Shown in pieces: positions 35,691-47,820 of a stretch of 64,000 nucleotides of DNA; the first letter of the stretch is position 1; every line of letters begins with the position of its first letter. The notes beneath the pieces are model-generated. The model ran no database searches. It saw only the letters and a list, made by a program, of their open reading frames with translations, and was not told the DNA's origin. The translations under genes were made by a program, and so were the position numbers. The stretch comes from Microcebus murinus (taxonomy: Eukaryota; Chordata; Mammalia; Primates; Cheirogaleidae): assembly GCF_040939455.1 (NCBI RefSeq), contig NC_134108.1:88208001-88272000 (forward strand), in the 5' to 3' direction.

Positions 35691-38270
35691 ATACCAATAC
35701 ACTATATCATTCTTGTTTTAAAGTGTAGAAAAAAAATGTACACAGAAGAAGTTTAAAATCTCTTTCAAACTCCCATCCTTTACCCAGAGGTAATCATGAT
35801 AAAAGTTCCCTGTGTATCTGTCCTTTAGGCTATTTAAAGTTTAAACATCTATCTTTTAGATCCTTCTATAGTAATACAGACATGTTTTCTTCATATGGAT
35901 TTGACAGATTTATTTTCAGTCTTTTGCTATTAAAAACAACGCTGCAGTAACACATGCTGACTTGGATAGCTTGTGCATATGTGCAAGTATTTCTTGGAAC
36001 CTGTTCATGGAAGCAAAATTTTATGGCCAAAGTGTTTATTCATTTTAAATATCAATAAATAATTCCAAATTCCTTTCCAAACTTGCTCTTTTATTTGAGA
36101 CCCCATAAAGAATACTTATTTCCCCGTATCATTTTCAGTACTACCTATTAAGATTCTCTTCTGTATTTGCCAATGTGACTGACAAAAACTGAGGACTCAT
36201 TTTAATTTGCTTTTCCCTGATTCTTAAGGAGTGTCATCAAATGGCTATATGCTGGTACTATGGAATTGTCTTTGAACTCTTATGATATCTTGACAACTGG
36301 GGATTACAGAATTGATAAAAACCAGAAAAAAAATTATTGCTGTCTTGGAATTTACATTCTGTTAAGGGGGGGAGAATCACTAAAATGCAAATAAGAAATA
36401 CGCATAGTATGTTAGGTTCTAGGAAGAAAAATGACACTCGAAAGGTGACTAGGCAGAGCTTATTTTTCTAATGCTACGATTGTCACCTGATAAATTTTTG
36501 GTAGTGTTTGAAATATCATAATGGTAAACATTTGGTTATTAATAAGGGGGTAATTTTTTTCTCAAGCCATTAGTTACTTTTTAACCATGTTTATGGGGTT
36601 CATTATGATAAAATTTTTTAAATTTCAGAGTTCAGTGCTGTGTTAACACTTTATGAATTCTAAATTTTGTCTTACCTAAGAAAGTCTCCTGTGTGATAAG
36701 ATCATTCTAAAAAACCCCTTTAGCATTTCTAACACATTTTAGATTTTTAAAAATAAATTTCATATAGCTCTTTAACCTATCTTAAATTTACTATGTGAAT
36801 ATGGATATAACCTTATTTCTTTATTGTCCTAGCATCATTTATTGACTAGTTTATTGTTTCCTCTCTAGATGAAATACCATGTTAAACAAAATTCTCATAT
36901 ATCCATAGATTTGTTTCTGAACTCTTTATAATTAGTGTGTGTATGCATATATATACACACACATACACTCACTAATATAACTTTATTTAGATTGTTATAG
37001 CTGTAACATGTTTTGACGACTCATAGTTCATTGTTCTCTTCATTTTTGTGATTAATGGAAAATGTCCAGGCTATTCTTAGAATTCTTTCCTTCCATATAG
37101 ACTTTAGAATCAGTTTGTCAAGTTACATTAAAGCATCTTGTCAGATTTTGGTTGGTAGGGATTGCATAGAGTTTAAAGATCAATTTTGGGGCCAGGCAGG
37201 GTAACTCATGCCTGTAATCCTTCTTTTTTTCCCCAACACCACCACCTGACACACCTGTAATCCTACACTGTGGGAGGCCGAGGCAGGAGGATCGCTTGAG
37301 GTCAGGAGTTGAGACCAGCATGAGCAAGAGCAAGTCCCTGTCACTACTAAAAATAGAAAAAATTAGCTGGGTGATGCAGCCCAGGCCTATAGTCATAGAT
37401 ACTTGGGAGGCTGAGGCAGAAGGATCACTTGAACCCAGGAATTTGAGGTTGTAGTGAACTATGATGACGCCACTGCACTCAAGCTGGAGGACAGAGGGAG
37501 ACTGTCTCAAAAAAAAAAAAAATATATATATATATATATACATATTTAAAGATCAATTTTGAAATAATTAGTTATATATTTTACTTCTTTGTTATTGTTC
37601 CATTCATAGCTTTTGCATCTTCTTGAGTTAATTTCAGAAAGTTTTAATTCTAGAAATTCATGCATTCTGTCTAGATTTTTAAATGCATTGGCATACACAC
37701 AGAATTTCTCACACATCTTATTTGCTCTAATATAATTTATTTCCATAGTCCCTCTTTTTATTTTTTATTTTTTGGTTATTTCAGAAGCTTGTTTATTTTA
37801 TTAATTTTTAAAAACCATTGTTTCTCTCTTGATTTTTACATTTAATTATTTTTACCTGAATTAATTTTTCTCCCCTATTTTATGAGTTACCTTAACTGTG
37901 CTGTATTATATTTATAAATTTTAATTTTTGTTGAAATTTTAGGAAAATCCTATTCTCCCAGCTAACAAATATGCTCTTTAGTTATGCCTATTTTACATCC
38001 ATTCCTTCTTTTTTTTTATTTCAACATACATTTAATGTCCAAAATCTCTACTTTATTCTTTTTTATGACCATAATAGTCTACTGTAACTTCCACCTGAAC
38101 AAATATTAATATTAGTTATGCTTATCCTAAGGTTTTCTCCTATTTTCTCTATGACTCTATTTTGTCAGGTGTTATTAATATTTGTACTTTGATGATTCTC
38201 ATGGTTTTGATTTCCTTCATATATTTAGCAATTCTAGAGTTTTGATAGTATTTAAATTAGATAACCCTTG
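35691..38270 (-). mobile_element. Old L1M LINE, degenerate, minus strand
   Basis: Antisense L1 ORF2 blocks appear at about 35920-35990 ('cttttgctattaaaaacaac', 'gtgcatatgtgcaagtattt'), 36190-36230, 37060-37180 ('gtccaggctattcttag', 'agggattgcatagag') and 37600-37680. Together they suggest one long, very diverged L1, though several fragments are possible. It contains the Alu at 37188-37544. A CA/TA microsatellite lies at about 36935-36970. Confidence 0.6.
37188..37544 (+). mobile_element. Alu SINE with perfect 16-bp TSD and an internal insert
   Basis: The 16-mer 'tttaaagatcaatttt' flanks it exactly at 37172-37187 and 37545-37560. The element begins 'ggggccaggcagggtaactc' and ends in poly-A followed by (TA)n. 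After 'cctgtaatcct' (37211-37221) comes 32 bp with a poly-T stretch and then a second 'cctgtaatcct' (37254-37264), so the Alu itself carries a small insertion with a duplicated flank. Confidence 0.93.
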
Positions 38271-38279
38271 ACTGACCAA

Positions 38280-38834
38280 TAAGAGAAACCAAAAATATTT
38301 AATCCTAAAATATACTTCCTTGATATGTAAATATTTTCAGATGGTTATTAGAGCCCCTACAGATAGGACAGCCCTGAAAACGTGCCTTTAGTGGGAGGAT
38401 ATTTGCATCTGTAGAGAAAAATCTACACTAGTAAAATAAATAACCAGGCTTTCTCTGAGGCCCTCCACCTTATCCAGATCTAGGAAAGATGAACTCAACC
38501 ATAAGCTACCATCAATTCTTTTTGAGAGCACCTACCTTTGAGGTTTTACCTGCAGAACAAGACCACCTTTGGTAGTTATGCCTTTCTTTCTCTCTCTCTC
38601 CCATAACCTGTCTTGCTATGCTCCAAGCTGCTATTTCTACTATAACCCCAAGATGGTATAGAAGCATCAACCATCTGGCCCTTTCTTTAAGTTTTCATAT
38701 TTTGTATGATTTCTGTGCACATACGTACACATCTAAAAATTTTGTATGCCTTTTCTCCTATTAACCTGCTTTTGTCAGTTGATTTTCAGTGAACCTTCAG
38801 AGGGCTAAGGGGAAGTTTTTACTCAGCTTCTACA
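38280..38834 (+). repeat. Class-I-type ERV LTR, copy A
   Basis: 555 bp aligning with 58138-58688 from 'gaaaccaaaaatatt' to 'cttttgtcagttgattttcagtgaacc' in pattern. Shared blocks include 'gaggatatttgcatctg' type, 'cccataacctgtcttgc' and 'catattttgtatgatt'. The end 'agcttctaca' is followed by 'gttttggcactataagcagg', which looks like a retroviral leader with a primer-binding site, so this may be a 5' LTR. Family not assigned. Confidence 0.78.
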
Positions 38835-38872
38835 GTTTTGGCACTATAAGCAGGATAACCAACACCACTCTA

Positions 38873-38961
38873 TGCGGGCATGCTGGCTCATGCCTGTAAT
38901 CCTAACACTCTGGGAGGCTGAGATGGGTGGATCTCTCAATGTCAAGAGTTCAAAACCACTC
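38873..38961 (+). mobile_element. Alu SINE, 3'-truncated fragment
   Basis: 'ggctcatgcctgtaatccta' and 'tgggaggctgagatggg' identify the first ~90 bp of an Alu left arm. It stops abruptly at 'accactctgg', where an L1 5' end begins. The missing part does not reappear after that L1 at 45.77 kb, so the rest was lost. Confidence 0.8.
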
Positions 38962-40560
38962 TGGGGTGGAGGGGTTCAAGATAGCTGACTAGAGGAAGCA
39001 TTAATGCCTGCCTTTTCAACCTAGATCAACCAGAGTAATACAGAGACAGTCACACTTTGAGCACATTATCAAAGAGAGAATGATGGAATTCAACAGAGAA
39101 ATGACAGCAGACACAAAAAGCAGAGTAGGTGAAGGAGAGGAGGCAGTCTCTCTCACCAAGATTGGCTGGGAGCCAGGAGTGACTCCCCAATATGAGTAAT
39201 GGTTGAATGAATCATAACAGACTTTCAGTGGTCCACATCCCCACCATGGAATCATGCAACCTTGGACACCAGATATGTCCTTGACCATTCCGACTCCTGA
39301 ATCTAACACAGGAAGCTGCCAGAAGACCGTGGGGTGGAACTGCTGCAGGTAGAGAGCTTGTTCTGGGTGCCACACCCTTTCTGAGGCCTAAGCAGCTTTG
39401 GCAAGGTGCAATTTTCAAAACCAGTCTCTGGCAAATTGCATGCTGCCCTGGCATCCAACGGTGCAGAGACTGGGGTATTATAGAAACTTGGGCTGATGCT
39501 ACTGGGTCAGGAGGCAAGCTGAGAGCATACCTGCAGCTGGAACTAGGAATTAAGTGAGGCCTTGGCAGCAGCAGCCAGTGCCAGAAAGCAAATGCTGCTA
39601 GAATCTGAGATGGGGACACGAGTGGGGTATAAGTTGCCTCTGGGAATTGGCTATGAGCTGGGTTGAGTTACTGAAGCCAGGAAGTGGGGCAAGCCCTGCC
39701 AAAACTGGGATGTGAAAGGGACACATATTCCCCACCCACCCATCCAGGCTGTGACCACAGAAAATGATCTCATCATCTTCAGGGGCCAGACCTCAGTGTG
39801 GCTGCTATTGCCTCTCACCTGAGCAATGTGCATGGGTCCTGAGGATCGGCCAGCCCCACCCACCAAGGCTGTTGCCTACTTTCTCCACTGAGGGGTGTGA
39901 GCACAAGCCTGCACATCCAGGCTTCACCCCCCCACCCCGCCCTTCGACAGAGAGCAAATAGCCTGGGGTGCTGGGGATTGCCCAACCCAGTCTACCACCT
40001 TGGACACCTGAGCACTCCTCCCAGAGGCCTGAGGTTGGGACTAAACTCCCAGGCCCTCCCACCTCAGCTGGCACCTATTTACAAATGCTATCTATAGGCC
40101 TAAAGACAGGTCTGCCCAGCCCATTGCAGACACTGCCAACATTAACACACACTTAGAGAATCATGCCACCATTGGTATTCCCATTGCCTATGCCTCACTA
40201 GCTACCCAGGGACTTGAGAACCTGTCTGCCTGCCAGATCCACTGTTGCTACTATCAGCATCTGAGCAAGGCACCTGGAGGCCCAAGAATCAACCAACTGG
40301 CACCTGACAACATAGGTTCCAGCATGCAACTCCCTGCTGCCACCACTGAGGCATGAAGACTGGCTTCCCTGGTATCCCAATCCCCAGCACAACTTTAACA
40401 CAGCCTCCAGTAATTAAAGAACCCCAGCCCACAGAAGAAATTACAGAAACCACTAATGCTATTTAGAGCAAAAGAAATTATATGGAAACCATACTACTAC
40501 ACATACTCAGAATCAAGGACAAAGCACCCGACTCAACCAACACCATAGATACATCTTCAG

Positions 40561-41194
40561 CAAGAAGCCCCTATGAATGTAAATTCAAAAATAGGAGGAA
40601 GTGGCTGCTATACCAGATATGCAGATAAAAATATATGGACACAGGAAACAGGCAAATGTAAGGAAATATGGACACCTTTAAAGGAACTCCATAGTTCTCC
40701 AGCAATAGATCTTAATCAAAAGGAAATTTTTACAAACCCAGATAAAGAATTCAGAGCATTGATTTTAAAAAGGTTCAGCAAAATATAAGATAATTCTGAA
40801 AAATAATACAAATAATTCAGGAATAATACCATTCAGGATATGAATGGGAACATTAACAAAGGGATAGATTTTTTTAAAAAATGAAATAGAAACTCTGGAT
40901 CTGAAAAATTCATTGAGGAAAATACAATATACACTAAAAACTTCAACAATAAACTTGATCAGGCCGAAGAAAGAATCTCAGAACTGAAAATAGGTCTTTT
41001 GACATACTATAGTGAGACAAAAATAAAGAAAAAGAATGAGTAAAGTCTTCATGACATTTGGGACAACATATAAGACTAAATTTACAAATTATCAGTATTC
41101 CTGTGGGTGAAGAAACAAAGGATTAAAAAAATTATTTAACAAAATAATAGATGAAAACGTCCTATGTTGAGCAAAATATTTAGACATTCAAATA
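40561..41194 (+). pseudogene. L1 ORF1 N-terminal remnant
   Basis: The A-rich coding, with an open frame of 71 codons at 40573-40788 ('NPDKEFRALILKRFSKI'), fits the N-terminal part of L1 ORF1p ahead of and into the coiled coil. Stops follow, and the sequence then jumps to ORF2. Confidence 0.55.
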
Positions 41195-42004
41195 CAGGAG
41201 TTTCAATCTTTTTATCAGAACATAAAACATTTTCCAAGATAGACCATTTGTCATGCCACAAAACAATTCTCAACAAATTTTTAAAAATTGAAATAATATC
41301 AAGAAACTTCTCAGGCCACAATGGAATAAAGCTCGAAATCAATTCCAAAAGGACTCTCAAAACTATACAAATGCATGTAAATTGAACAGCATGCTTCTGA
41401 ATGACCATGGGGTCAATGAAGAAATTAAGATATAAACTCCAAAATCCCTTCAAACAAATGAAAATACCAGTAGAAACACAACATACAAAAATCTATGGGA
41501 TACAGTAAAAACTAAGAGGTAAGTTTATAACAATAAATGCCTACATCAAAACAGTTGAAAGATTATAAACTAACACTCTAAAAATGTATATCATGGAAGT
41601 AGAAGAGCAAGAAAAAACAAAGCCAAAATTAGCAGAAGAAAACAATAAAAATCAGAGCAGAACTAAATGAAATAGAGTCAAAAATGTAAAGAATCAACAA
41701 AATGAAAAGTTGATTCTTTGAAAATGTAAACAAAATTGAATAACTGCTTTCTATATTAACCAAGAAAATAAGAGGGATGACCCGAATAAATAAAATCAGA
41801 AATAAAAAGGGAAACATTACAACTGATGCCACTGAAATACAAGCAATCATCAGAGACCATTATGAATGTGCTGACAAACTGGAGAACATAGAGAAATTGG
41901 ATAAATTCCTGGAAACATACAACTTATAAAGATTGGATCAGAAAGAAATAGAAAATCTGAACAGACCAATAATGAGTAGTAAGATTGAATCAGTAGTAAA
42001 ATGA

Positions 42005-42580
42005 CTCTCTTTTTTTCCTTGGGAAATCTAACAGTTTACTAGGGTAGACAACCAGTTACATAAGCTTATCATTGCAATGAGAGACACAATTTTATAAATA
42101 CATGTATAAAATATTTTCTTAGGAAAAAACAAACACTAAAAGAACATATATCAAAAGTTAGCATTGGTTGTCTCTATCAGATGATTTTTCCCCTTTTTGC
42201 TTATCTGTATTTTCAGAATTTTTCCTTCAATGTATATTCATTATAAAAGGAAGCATCTACAAAAAGCAGCACAACAGGATGCATGCTATATTGGAAGTGT
42301 GCGCAGTATCCTAAATTAACTCATCTGGGAAGTCAAAGAAAACATTGCAACATCTGCTTTTCAAGTCTTACATTCATATGTGTCTCTCATATGCCAACCA
42401 TTGCAATGCATGGCTTTGTTTGGATCCTGGTTCAAGGGAACCAATTGTAAAAATATTTACAGTATAAGATAAGTAGACAAATTTGAAATCTGACTTGATA
42501 TTTGACAACACTAAGGTAGCATTATTATTATGAGATATTTCTTTGAGTCACAAAAATAGAGAAATTTATGCTCTACGTTC
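42005..42580. other. Non-L1 segment next to the inserted L1 piece
   Basis: Begins with a short poly-T (42010-42016) and is unrelated to the host L1. Parts ('ggttgtctctatcagatgat', 'aatgtatattcattataaaa', 'ggatcctggttcaagggaacc' in pattern) look like old interspersed repeat sequence. It may be a 3' transduced flank carried by the L1 at 42581-43113, or an independent insertion. Confidence 0.45.
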
Positions 42581-43113
42581 TTTTATTTTTTTTTCAGAGT
42601 ATTACAGGGGTACAAATGCTTTACTTACATTAATTGTCTTTGTACTGCCCGAGTCAGAGCTACAAGTGTACCCATCCCCAGACAGCAAGCACTGCACCCC
42701 TTATGCGAGAGTTCACCCATCCCCTTCCATCACCACCTGATTGACACCCAATGAATGTTACTTGCATATGTGCACATAAGTTTTAATTGATTAATACCAA
42801 TTTAATGATGGGTACATGTGGTGTTTGTTTTTCCATTCTTGTGATGTTTCACTTGGAAGAATGAGCTCCAGTTCCATCCAGGATAACACAAAAGGTATTA
42901 GTCTACCATTTTTTAAATGGCTGAATAGTACTCCATTGTATACATATACCACATTTTATTATCCACTCACGTGTTGATGAGCACTTTGTTTCCACATCTT
43001 TGCAGTTGTGAATTGTGCTGCTATAAACATTCCAGTGCAGAATTTTTTTTATAGAATGTCTTTTTTTCCTTTGGGTAGATACCCAATAATGGGATTGCTG
43101 GGTCAAATGGTAG
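42581..43113 (-). mobile_element. L1 LINE 3' end, minus strand, inserted in another L1
   Basis: Poly-T, then 'tattacaggggtacaaatgc', the minus-strand L1 3' UTR, then antisense ORF2 end blocks 'ctgaatagtactccattgta' and 'gatacccaataatgggattg'. The orientation is opposite to the host L1, which resumes at 43115, so this is a separate later event. Confidence 0.88.
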
Positions 43114-45771
43114 TGAGCCCAGGATTGGATGGATTCCCAGCCTAATTCTACCAAATGTACCAAGAAGAATTAATACCAATTCTTCAGAAACTATTCTAAA
43201 AATCTAACAAGAGAGAATTCTCTCTAATTCATTCAATGAGGCCAGCATTACACTGATTGCAATACCAGACAAGGGCACAACAATAACAAAAGCTACAGGC
43301 CTGATAAACACAGATGCAAAAATATTCAACAAAATAATAGCAAACTGAACCCAACAGCACATCAACAAGATAATATACAACGATCAAGTGGGCTTTATAC
43401 CAGGAATGCAAGGATGTTTCAACATAGGCAAATCAATAAATATGACATATCACACCAACAGAATGAAGGACAAAAATCATATGATCATCTCAGTAGACAC
43501 AGAAAAAGCATTGGATAAAATTCAACATCCCATTATGATAAAAACCATAAACCAATGAGGCATAGAAGAAATATACCTCAAAATAATAAAAGTCATGTAC
43601 AACAAACTCATAGCTAACAACCTACTTAATGGGGAAAAATTAAAATCCTTTCCTCTCAGAACTTGAACAAGACATGGATACCCATTTTCACTACTCCTAT
43701 TCAACATAGTGCTGGAAGTCCCAGCCAGAACAGTAAGGCAAGAGAAAGAAATAAAGACATCAATTGGAAAAAGAAAGTCAAATTGTCCCTCTTTGCTCAT
43801 GATATAATCTTATAGCTATAAAAACCTGAAGACTCCAGAATAAGACTTTTTGATTTGATAAATGAATTCAGTAAAGTTGCAGGATATAAAATTAATGTAC
43901 AAAAGTCAGTAGCATTTCTATGCACGAAGAATAATCTCACTGAGAAAGAGATCAGGAAAGCAACCACATTTAAAATGTTACAAAATAACAAAATACCTAG
44001 GAACAAATTTAACCAAGGAGGTAAAAGATCTGTGCAAAGAAAACTGCAAAACACTAATGACAGAAATTGAAGATGACTTAAACAAATGGACAAACATCCC
44101 ATGCTCATGGATTGGAAGAATTAATCTTGTTTAAATGACCTTTGCCTAAAGTGATCTACAGATTTAATGCAATCCCTATCAAAATACCAATGTTGTTATT
44201 TGTAGAATTAGAAAAAAAAATCCTAAAATTTATATGGAACCAAAAAAGAGTCTGAATGGAAAAAGCAATCGTGAGCAAAAAGAACAAAGCTGGAGGCATC
44301 ACATTACCTGACTTCAAAATATATTACAAAATGATAGTAATTAAAACAGCATGGTATTAATGTAAAAATAGACAATATAGACTAATGAAACAGAATAGAG
44401 AACTCAAAAATAAAGCCACATATTTACAGCCAACTGTTTTTCAACAAAGCCAACAAGAACTTTTATTAGGAAAAGGACATCCTCCTCAATAAATAGTGCT
44501 GGGAAAACTGGATAGCCACATGCAGAAGAATGAAACTAGACCCCTATCCCTCACTATATACAAAAATCAACTCAAACTGGATTAAAGACTTAAGACCTGA
44601 AACTATAAAAATGCTAGATGAAAATCTAGAGAAAACTCTCCTGGACATTGGACTGGGCAAAGAATTTATAACTAAGACTGGTAAGAAAGCACTGGTAAGA
44701 AAAACAAAAATAGACAAATGGGACTTAATCAAACTAAAAAGCTTTTGCACAGCAAAAGTAATAATTAACAGAGTAAAAAGACAACCTGTGGAATGGGAGA
44801 AAACATTTGCAAATTATTCATCTAATACAGGACTAATATCTGGAATATATAAAAATACTCAACAGGACAAAAATAAATAATCCTATTAAAAGTGGGGAAA
44901 GGGCATGAATAGACATTTCTCAAAAGAAGACATGCAAATGGCCAACAGGTGTATGAAAAAATACTCAACACCACCTATCATCAGGGATATGTAGATTGAA
45001 AACCACAAGGAGATACCCTGTCATCCCAGTCAGAATGGTTATTTTTAAAAAGACAAAAGTAACAGATGTTGGCAAGGATGTGGAGAAAGGGGAACTCTTA
45101 GACACTCTTATGGGAATGTGTACAGCCACTATAGAAAACAGTATTAAGATTTCTCAAAAAACTAAAAATAGAATTATCACTCAATCCAGCAATTCTACTA
45201 CTAGGTATCTACCATAGGAAAAGAAATCAATATATCGAAGGGATACCTGCACTTGCATGTTTATCGCAGCAGCATTCACAATCACAAATGTGTGGAATCA
45301 ACCTAAGTGTTCACCAACGGATGAATAGATAAAATGTGGTATGTGTATACAATGAAATACTATTCAGCAATAAAAAGAAGGAATTTCTGTCATTTGCAGC
45401 AACATGAATTTTATCTTAAGTAAAATAAGCCAGATATGATACACAAATATTGCATTTGTTTATTGCAATATTGTTCTCCCTTATATGTAGGAGCCAAAAA
45501 CATTGAAAATGTGGAGGTAGAGAGTGGACAAACATAATAGAGACTTAGAAAGGTGAGTGGGGAGTGAGGAGGGAGATGAAGAGAAGTGGTTTAAAGCAAA
45601 CGAACATACAGTAAGATAAAAGGAATACATTCAATGTTTAATAGAGTAGAATGACTATACGTAACAAAGTTTATTGTACTTGGATGATGGACAATCTGAA
45701 TGCCCTGACTTGATCACTATGTCTTTGTAACAAAGTTTTTCATGTACCTCATAAATTTGCACAGAAAAAAA

Positions 45772-47816
45772 CCTACTCTGTTCTTCCAGAAGCCACAGTC
45801 AAGAGAGGCAGGACCTAGCAAGCTGGCCAAAAGATATGACTTTCTTACTGTTTGTCTGAGGAATTCCATCATGCAAATGGTAAAAATCGCTGCCTTCTTT
45901 TCCTTTTCCAAATTTAAGATTAATAGGAGAAAAGCTTTTATGTAGACTAGTCTTAAGTATAGGAACTCTGCTATAATTTTGTAGTATGAATAATCGTGTT
46001 ATCTGATTTTGTTCCTCAGAGAAATAGTCTTTATTTTTCCTTAGTCCTGGAAAGGTCCAATCCCAGGATGGCCTACTGGGTGTCATTAATTAATGGGTCT
46101 ATAATTCCCATTTTGTTGTTGACTTCCATAAATTTGGAGAATACTGGAGACATTAGGCACAATAACATCCTCAAACATCTGTAGCAGGAGTCTTTCACGA
46201 TCTTAGCCAATTTCTGGGAGTGAATTTTTGGAGGATCATGGGAGGCTGCATCTTCTGCACCACTCTTAAAAAACATCACCTATGTCCATGGTATTCTAAA
46301 TGTGAAAAGTTACCTGTGGAACTTTGCATAAAAGGCTTTTTGGCTTGAGTTGTTTATGAAATAAATAAATTGGCTATATTTTAAAGTAAACTTTTTAGAT
46401 CTTGTCTTAAACAGCTATCCTATTGGTATATATATAAAAAAAATACAAAAGAAATGTAGCCTTAGAAATTCCCTTGGAAATATATAAAAAAAATGCAGAA
46501 ATCAGATTTAAAACAAAGTTAAAATCCTAAGCATGTTCAAACTGCCTCTTTTGAATACCCTGTAGAATTTAAAGAAAACAACAACAAAAAAATTACTCCA
46601 TCCTATAGTCCAGTGGTTAAAATTCAACTCTCATTGCTGTGGACCAGGTTGATTCCAGGTCAGGGAACCAGGGGGAGATGCAAACTTTACCATGTCTTCA
46701 AAATGTAAATATCTAAAAGAAATTCTTCAGATTCCTTTAACTCAGGAAATAAATATTTATAAAAATGTGTTTGTTTTGGATTTATATTTGTTTGACTCTT
46801 GACCTTTTGGAGTAGCCATTTGTAATCCTTTCTACCCCTATGGACAGATTTCAATTTCTTATTTTGCGACTGTTTATCTCTTTCAATATATTTCATCTGT
46901 GGAGCACACTGGTTGTCAAGCATTTGGTGCAGATGGTCAGCTGAGAAGCTGAGACCCTAGAGAATGTGGCCAGACAGAAATGAAGGTTTTTATCCCATTT
47001 TTGGCTAGTAAAACTTTCCTTTCTTTGAGCTGTCATTGGGAGTGGTCTCGATCTTGGGAGGGATGCAGCTTTTGCTCCCCCTTTGAAGACTTTGGTTGAA
47101 GCCATAAAGGGCTTCATGGTTTTGATCTCATGTGTGCTTATTTGTTTGTGTTTTGAATCATTAGTTTAGTTAGGTATACCTTAGTTAGGCTTAAAAGTTT
47201 GGTCTATACTTACAGTGTGATGGCAATTTTCTTTTCAATTTGTTTTGCTGCTTCTACTAGGCTGGAGAAACATGCCTACCACTGCCATTGAGAACTGAAC
47301 TGAGGAGAAGACAAGTGAGACTGCTGCTAAACAATGGAGGGGGTTGGAAGGATGGAAGAAGCGTGAGATGCTGCTGTTTCTACACCCACCACTACTGCTG
47401 CCATGGCCACCACTCTTTCTGTACTAGTGAAAGTCTGGCTGCTCATGGGACAAGTTTGTAATATATTTATATTTAAAATGATTTTTTTAAAAAAAAAAAA
47501 AGAGCTCTCTGATCAAAAGTCAGCTTAATTAAAACTATTATTCAGATTATTTTTAAAAAATGATTTACTTTCTTTTGGGTCCTATTTCCCCCATGGGAAT
47601 TTTTTTCAGTCAACCGAAACCCCCTTTCAATTGTATTTTCAGTCCCTCCCTCTGTTCACTTCTTTCTTTTCTTCTTGGCAAGATTTTTGCTAAAAAAAAA
47701 AAAAAAAGAAAAGAAAAAAGAAAAATTTCATTGGCATTTTTAGGAAGCTTAAGATCTCCCCAGGCTGTCTCCTCTAGGACTCATTCTTCCATTTATTTCT
47801 ACCCCTCATTTTGCTG
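45772..47816. other. Unassigned sequence between L1 and provirus
   Basis: No gene is recognised. It may be interior of an older provirus bracketed by the LTRs at 38280 and 58138, but I see no coding domain that proves it. A-rich tracts occur at 47488-47501 and 47692-47708. Confidence 0.4.
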
Positions 47817-47820
47817 CTTT

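Larger units (their letters stand above)
41195..45240 (+). pseudogene. L1 ORF2 remnant, catalytic motif altered, split by an insert
   Basis: ORF2 resumes at 'ccaagatagaccatttgtca' (41235-41254), runs to about 42004, and continues from 43115 ('gagcccaggattggatggat'). At 43783-43803 the reverse transcriptase motif reads 'LFAHD' in place of LFADD, with a histidine at the first catalytic aspartate. C-terminal segments at 44530-45217 are in several frames. Missing endonuclease, altered active site, frameshifts and the insert make it non-functional. Confidence 0.82.
38962..45771 (+). mobile_element. Long L1 LINE with 5' end, internal deletion and 1.1-kb insert
   Basis: It starts at 'ggttcaagatagctgactag', a typical L1 5' end, and finishes with 'gtacctcataaatttgcaca' and an A-rich tail. 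'aaccactctg' before and 'aacctactctg' after may be its target-site duplication. The 5' UTR runs to about 40560. ORF1 passes directly into late endonuclease sequence near 41195, so the ORF1 end and most of the endonuclease are deleted. A foreign block (42005-43114) splits the reverse transcriptase region. Confidence 0.85.

Noticed and set aside
36935..36970. Near-palindromic (TG)n/(TA)n/(CA)n as a regulatory hairpin
   Set aside because: An ordinary microsatellite transition explains it; nothing else points to function.
37118..37543. 141-codon minus-strand frame
   Set aside because: It runs antisense through an Alu and the flanking old L1; the residues are translated Alu sequence, not a gene.
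39212..39619. 135-codon minus-strand frame, and the overlapping 119-codon frame
   Set aside because: Both lie in the GC-richer 5' UTR of an L1 and have no recognisable domain.
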